A DNA stretch of 7,789 bases from Bacteroidales bacterium UBA3388 (GTDB taxonomy: Bacteria; Bacteroidota; Bacteroidia; Bacteroidales; P3): the NCBI GenBank assembly GCA_002358855.1, contig DEPQ01000057.1:34379-42167 (forward strand), read 5' to 3'. The position numbers and the translations under genes were made by a program. Positions 7,001 to 7,789 of the stretch are shown in pieces (within the stretch, counting starts at the first letter, position 1; the number at the start of each line of letters is the position of its first letter). The notes beneath the pieces are model-generated. The model saw nothing but the letters and a program-made list of their open reading frames with translations. It did no database searches and had not been told where the DNA came from.

Positions 7001-7303
7001 TAGATTTTGAATTTCTTTATATAAGGAAGTAAAGCGGTTGATTTGCTTAATATTTATTTTGTATTTTTTAGAAAAGTCATTTAGTAAGCCATTATTGTAA
7101 ATGGGTAGTAAAGAATTGTAAAGTTCTTCGTATTCGGTAATTAGATTTTTATAATCGCTTCTTGCAATAAAACAATCTTTTTTAAGTAATTCATCTATTT
7201 TATTGTTGAAGACTAAAATATCAGAGTATAATTTATGGGTAAACTTGTTAGAAGAAACTATTATCTCTTCTTTTTTGCGTTTTAAAAAGTCAAATATCCC
7301 CAT
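4037..7303 (-). CDS. Large HelD/UvrD-like superfamily 1 DNA helicase with nuclease-like insert, two zinc ribbons and HRDC-like C-terminus
   Basis: This 1088-residue protein carries every SF1A helicase motif: Q motif near Gln144, Walker A AGAGAGKTTT (159-168, Lys165), Ia SFTNKA (191-196), Ib STFHSIG (215-221), II VDEYQD (552-557), III GDDWQSIYAFSGS (581-593), IV THTYRN (614-619), V TAHSSKGL (745-752) and VI EERRLFYVALTRTK (793-806, Arg804). It should be an active 3'-5' ATP-driven DNA translocase. Between Ib and II, residues about 320-425 form a PD-(D/E)XK-like insert (Glu326/327, Asp361 in TTDF, Glu374 in YIEHFG). After the motor come two four-Cys zinc ribbons (Cys855/858/877/884 and Cys901/904/922/932) like those of type I topoisomerases, a polar linker, and an HRDC-like domain (about 1015-1084, with IYGFGEKYWAYYG). 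The helical N-terminus (1-135) is unassigned. ATG 7303 is chosen because the other ATG just upstream is out of frame. E. coli HelD, from memory about 684 residues, is much shorter. Likely roles are recombination, repair or anti-invader activity; sequence does not decide. Confidence 0.93.
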   Translation of the reverse strand: MGIFDFLKRKKEEIIVSSNKFTHKLYSDILVFNNKIDELLKKDCFIARSDYKNLITEYEELYNSLLPIYNNGLLNDFSKKYKINIKQINRFTSLYKEIQNLKLESPTIKAHNEDFIQRHLKSEQAYLDTILKDCDSSIMLDEEQRRVILTDEDHTLVIAGAGAGKTTTIAAKVKYLTEKQKINPSQILVISFTNKAVEELKERINHKLKIPTTISTFHSIGYSILRQSETEQKKVVDGGFLYNIINNYLKTNILKDHVLVDKLILFFASYISAPYEDKNINEYFKFIANSDFSSLKSNLNEYAKEIIDRKTNKKETLRNETLRSIEEVMIANFLYLNQIEYEYEPIYQYRILDSNKPYTTDFIIKQGDKTSYIEHFGITEDGKNNRYSQEELDKYKSIVNKKILLHRQHKTDLIYTFSKYKDKRSLLSHLEEELVKRGYTLNKRNSKEIYKQLIDKQESKYITKLTLFICSFIGNFKTQGYNYQKFNELKQTIKNPRTQLFLEICEVCFLEYQKALKEFNYIDFQDMINNSALIIKNKQLSKEKIDFKYIIVDEYQDISRQRYNLIKEISQLCNAKIMAVGDDWQSIYAFSGSVLPLFTQFCNVVGYGCELKITHTYRNAQEIINIAGNFIQKNSNQIKKALISPKRINNPVFIHTYDDSYSLNKPTEKGGVFYNIGFALNEIIGQIIKFNSIEKKSQIPSILLIGRYGFDARNICKSNQFSYDEKSGNVFSSKYGSKVKLSFMTAHSSKGLSAENVIIINAKDNTYGFPSKVEDDPILKLVVSYDDTYNYAEERRLFYVALTRTKNRVFIITPKNRPSEFIKELLNEPHNYPNLTLTGELSANAKENTDVKNKCPKCGYPMQLKWNKNFGLKLWICTNDQEICGFMTNDKRENELSIHKCDWCKDGYLIVKQNNNDFFLGCTNYKKDNSGCNRSLNKTHYKFWLNNSFGQKDVSTEKPSYIQEETTNPLPPKMIEQPKKIGQTRKPIEINEIKYKDIYLNDQVVKIAVDSFGNLLTDLSLFDKLYKYKNNYKKENAPTLTNQILVQLATNRPTTYEEIMDIYGFGEKYWAYYGQEILMIIITHLAKK

Positions 7304-7320
7304 AACATATTGCTTTTTGT

Positions 7321-7353
7321 AAAAAATCGGGAGTTTTAATTAACTCCCGATTT
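7321..7353 (-). terminator. Terminator of gcvP, also placed as a leader hairpin before the helicase
   Basis: AAATCGGGAGTT (7324-7335) pairs perfectly with AACTCCCGATTT (7342-7353), a 12-bp stem with a 6-base loop. On the minus strand the stem is followed by a run of six T (7326-7321, partly in the stem), a typical intrinsic terminator about 30 bases after the gcvP stop codon. The T run ends only 17 bases before the helicase start codon at 7303, and no TAnnTTTG box is visible between 7304 and 7384. Confidence 0.88.
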
Positions 7354-7384
7354 AAGTTTTTTATGCTTGTTTTTTTCTTTTTGC

Positions 7385-7789
7385 TTATTCAGCCCAAGAT
7401 ACTACAAGGTTTCTATCGCCGTATGCGTCATCTACTCTTGAAGAACATGGCCAGTATTTGTCATCGTGTTCAAGAGGGAAGGCTGCCATTTGACGAGTGT
7501 ATGGTCTATCCCATGTATCTGCACATACAACTTGCATTGTGTGTGGAGCGTTCATGATTAAGTTGTTTTGCTTGTCTGCTTTTCCTTCTTCTATGTCGCG
7601 AATTTCTTGACGGATTTGGATTAAAGCATCGCACAATCTATCCATTTCTGACAATGGTTCTGATTCTGTTGGTTCTATCATCAATGTTCCGTGAACAGGG
7701 AATGCAACTGTTGGTGCGTGGAAGCCGTAGTCCATTAAACGTTTTGCTATATCTCCGCATTGTACTCCTGAACTTAATGAGAATTGGTT
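7385..7789 (-). CDS. gcvP: Glycine dehydrogenase (decarboxylating), glycine cleavage system P protein, C-terminal part, 5' end outside the window
   Basis: The minus-strand frame is open to the window edge and gives 134 residues before TAA at 7385. The segment AKRLMDYGFHAPTVAFPV, then GTLMIEPTESEPLSEMDRLCDA, NAPHTM, YTRQMAAFPLE and the ending WPCSSRVDDAYGDRNLV is the highly conserved C-terminus of GcvP. GcvP is the PLP enzyme that decarboxylates glycine and passes the aminomethyl group to lipoyl-GcvH. The PLP-binding lysine lies in the missing upstream part. An internal ATG at 7735 is within the conserved core and is not the real start; NQFSLSSGVQCGDIAKRL precedes it in frame. The gene end looks intact and is followed by a strong terminator hairpin. 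GcvT and GcvH are not in this window. Confidence 0.97.
   Translation of the reverse strand, partial: NQFSLSSGVQCGDIAKRLMDYGFHAPTVAFPVHGTLMIEPTESEPLSEMDRLCDALIQIRQEIRDIEEGKADKQNNLIMNAPHTMQVVCADTWDRPYTRQMAAFPLEHDDKYWPCSSRVDDAYGDRNLVVSWAE

Noticed and set aside
4037..7384. The helicase locus as a recently inserted mobile element.
   Set aside because: No integrase, transposase, terminal inverted repeats, target duplication or tRNA boundary is visible in the flanks; only composition hints at transfer.
7363..7557. A plus-strand frame opposite the end of gcvP.
   Set aside because: The minus-strand reading matches the conserved GcvP C-terminus; the plus frame has no recognisable content.

Overview
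The window looks like chromosome of an AT-rich Bacteroidota (Bacteroidales-like) bacterium. The evidence is a secreted protein ending in a Por/type IX secretion C-terminal sorting domain, start codons without Shine-Dalgarno sequences, one good match to the Bacteroidota -7 promoter box (TAnnTTTG), and bacterial housekeeping genes at both ends. The species cannot be named from this sequence. No tRNA, rRNA, CRISPR array, insertion sequence, attachment site or replication origin was seen. No gap between genes exceeds 300 bases; the longest is about 184.

Layout. Bases 1-429 (+) are the 3' end of an M3-family zinc oligopeptidase gene, followed by a strong terminator-like hairpin. Bases 502-2584 (+) hold a two-gene operon with an 8-base overlap: a D-2-hydroxyacid dehydrogenase, then a YqhD-type NADPH-dependent aldehyde reductase. 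Bases 2585-2768 are a convergent intergenic spacer with two related hairpins flanking a 21-base-period tandem repeat. From there to the end everything reads on the minus strand: a secreted YD-repeat-like protein with a type IX sorting domain (2769-3983), a 1088-residue multidomain superfamily 1 helicase (4037-7303), and the 3' end of gcvP, the glycine cleavage system P protein (7385 to the window edge).

How the genes relate. The two dehydrogenases are almost certainly co-transcribed and probably clear or reduce small carbonyl compounds, one acting on 2-keto acids and the other on aldehydes. The peptidase and GcvP are ordinary housekeeping enzymes. The secreted protein is probably an exported surface or extracellular product of its own promoter. 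The helicase is the most notable gene: a HelD/UvrD-like motor carrying an inserted nuclease-like domain, two topoisomerase-type zinc ribbons and a C-terminal HRDC-like domain. It is a lone, AT-richer gene between unrelated neighbours. I see no multi-gene defence system. The best candidates for something undescribed are this helicase's architecture, the hairpins placed just before two start codons, and the repeat-hairpin spacer at 2587-2745.
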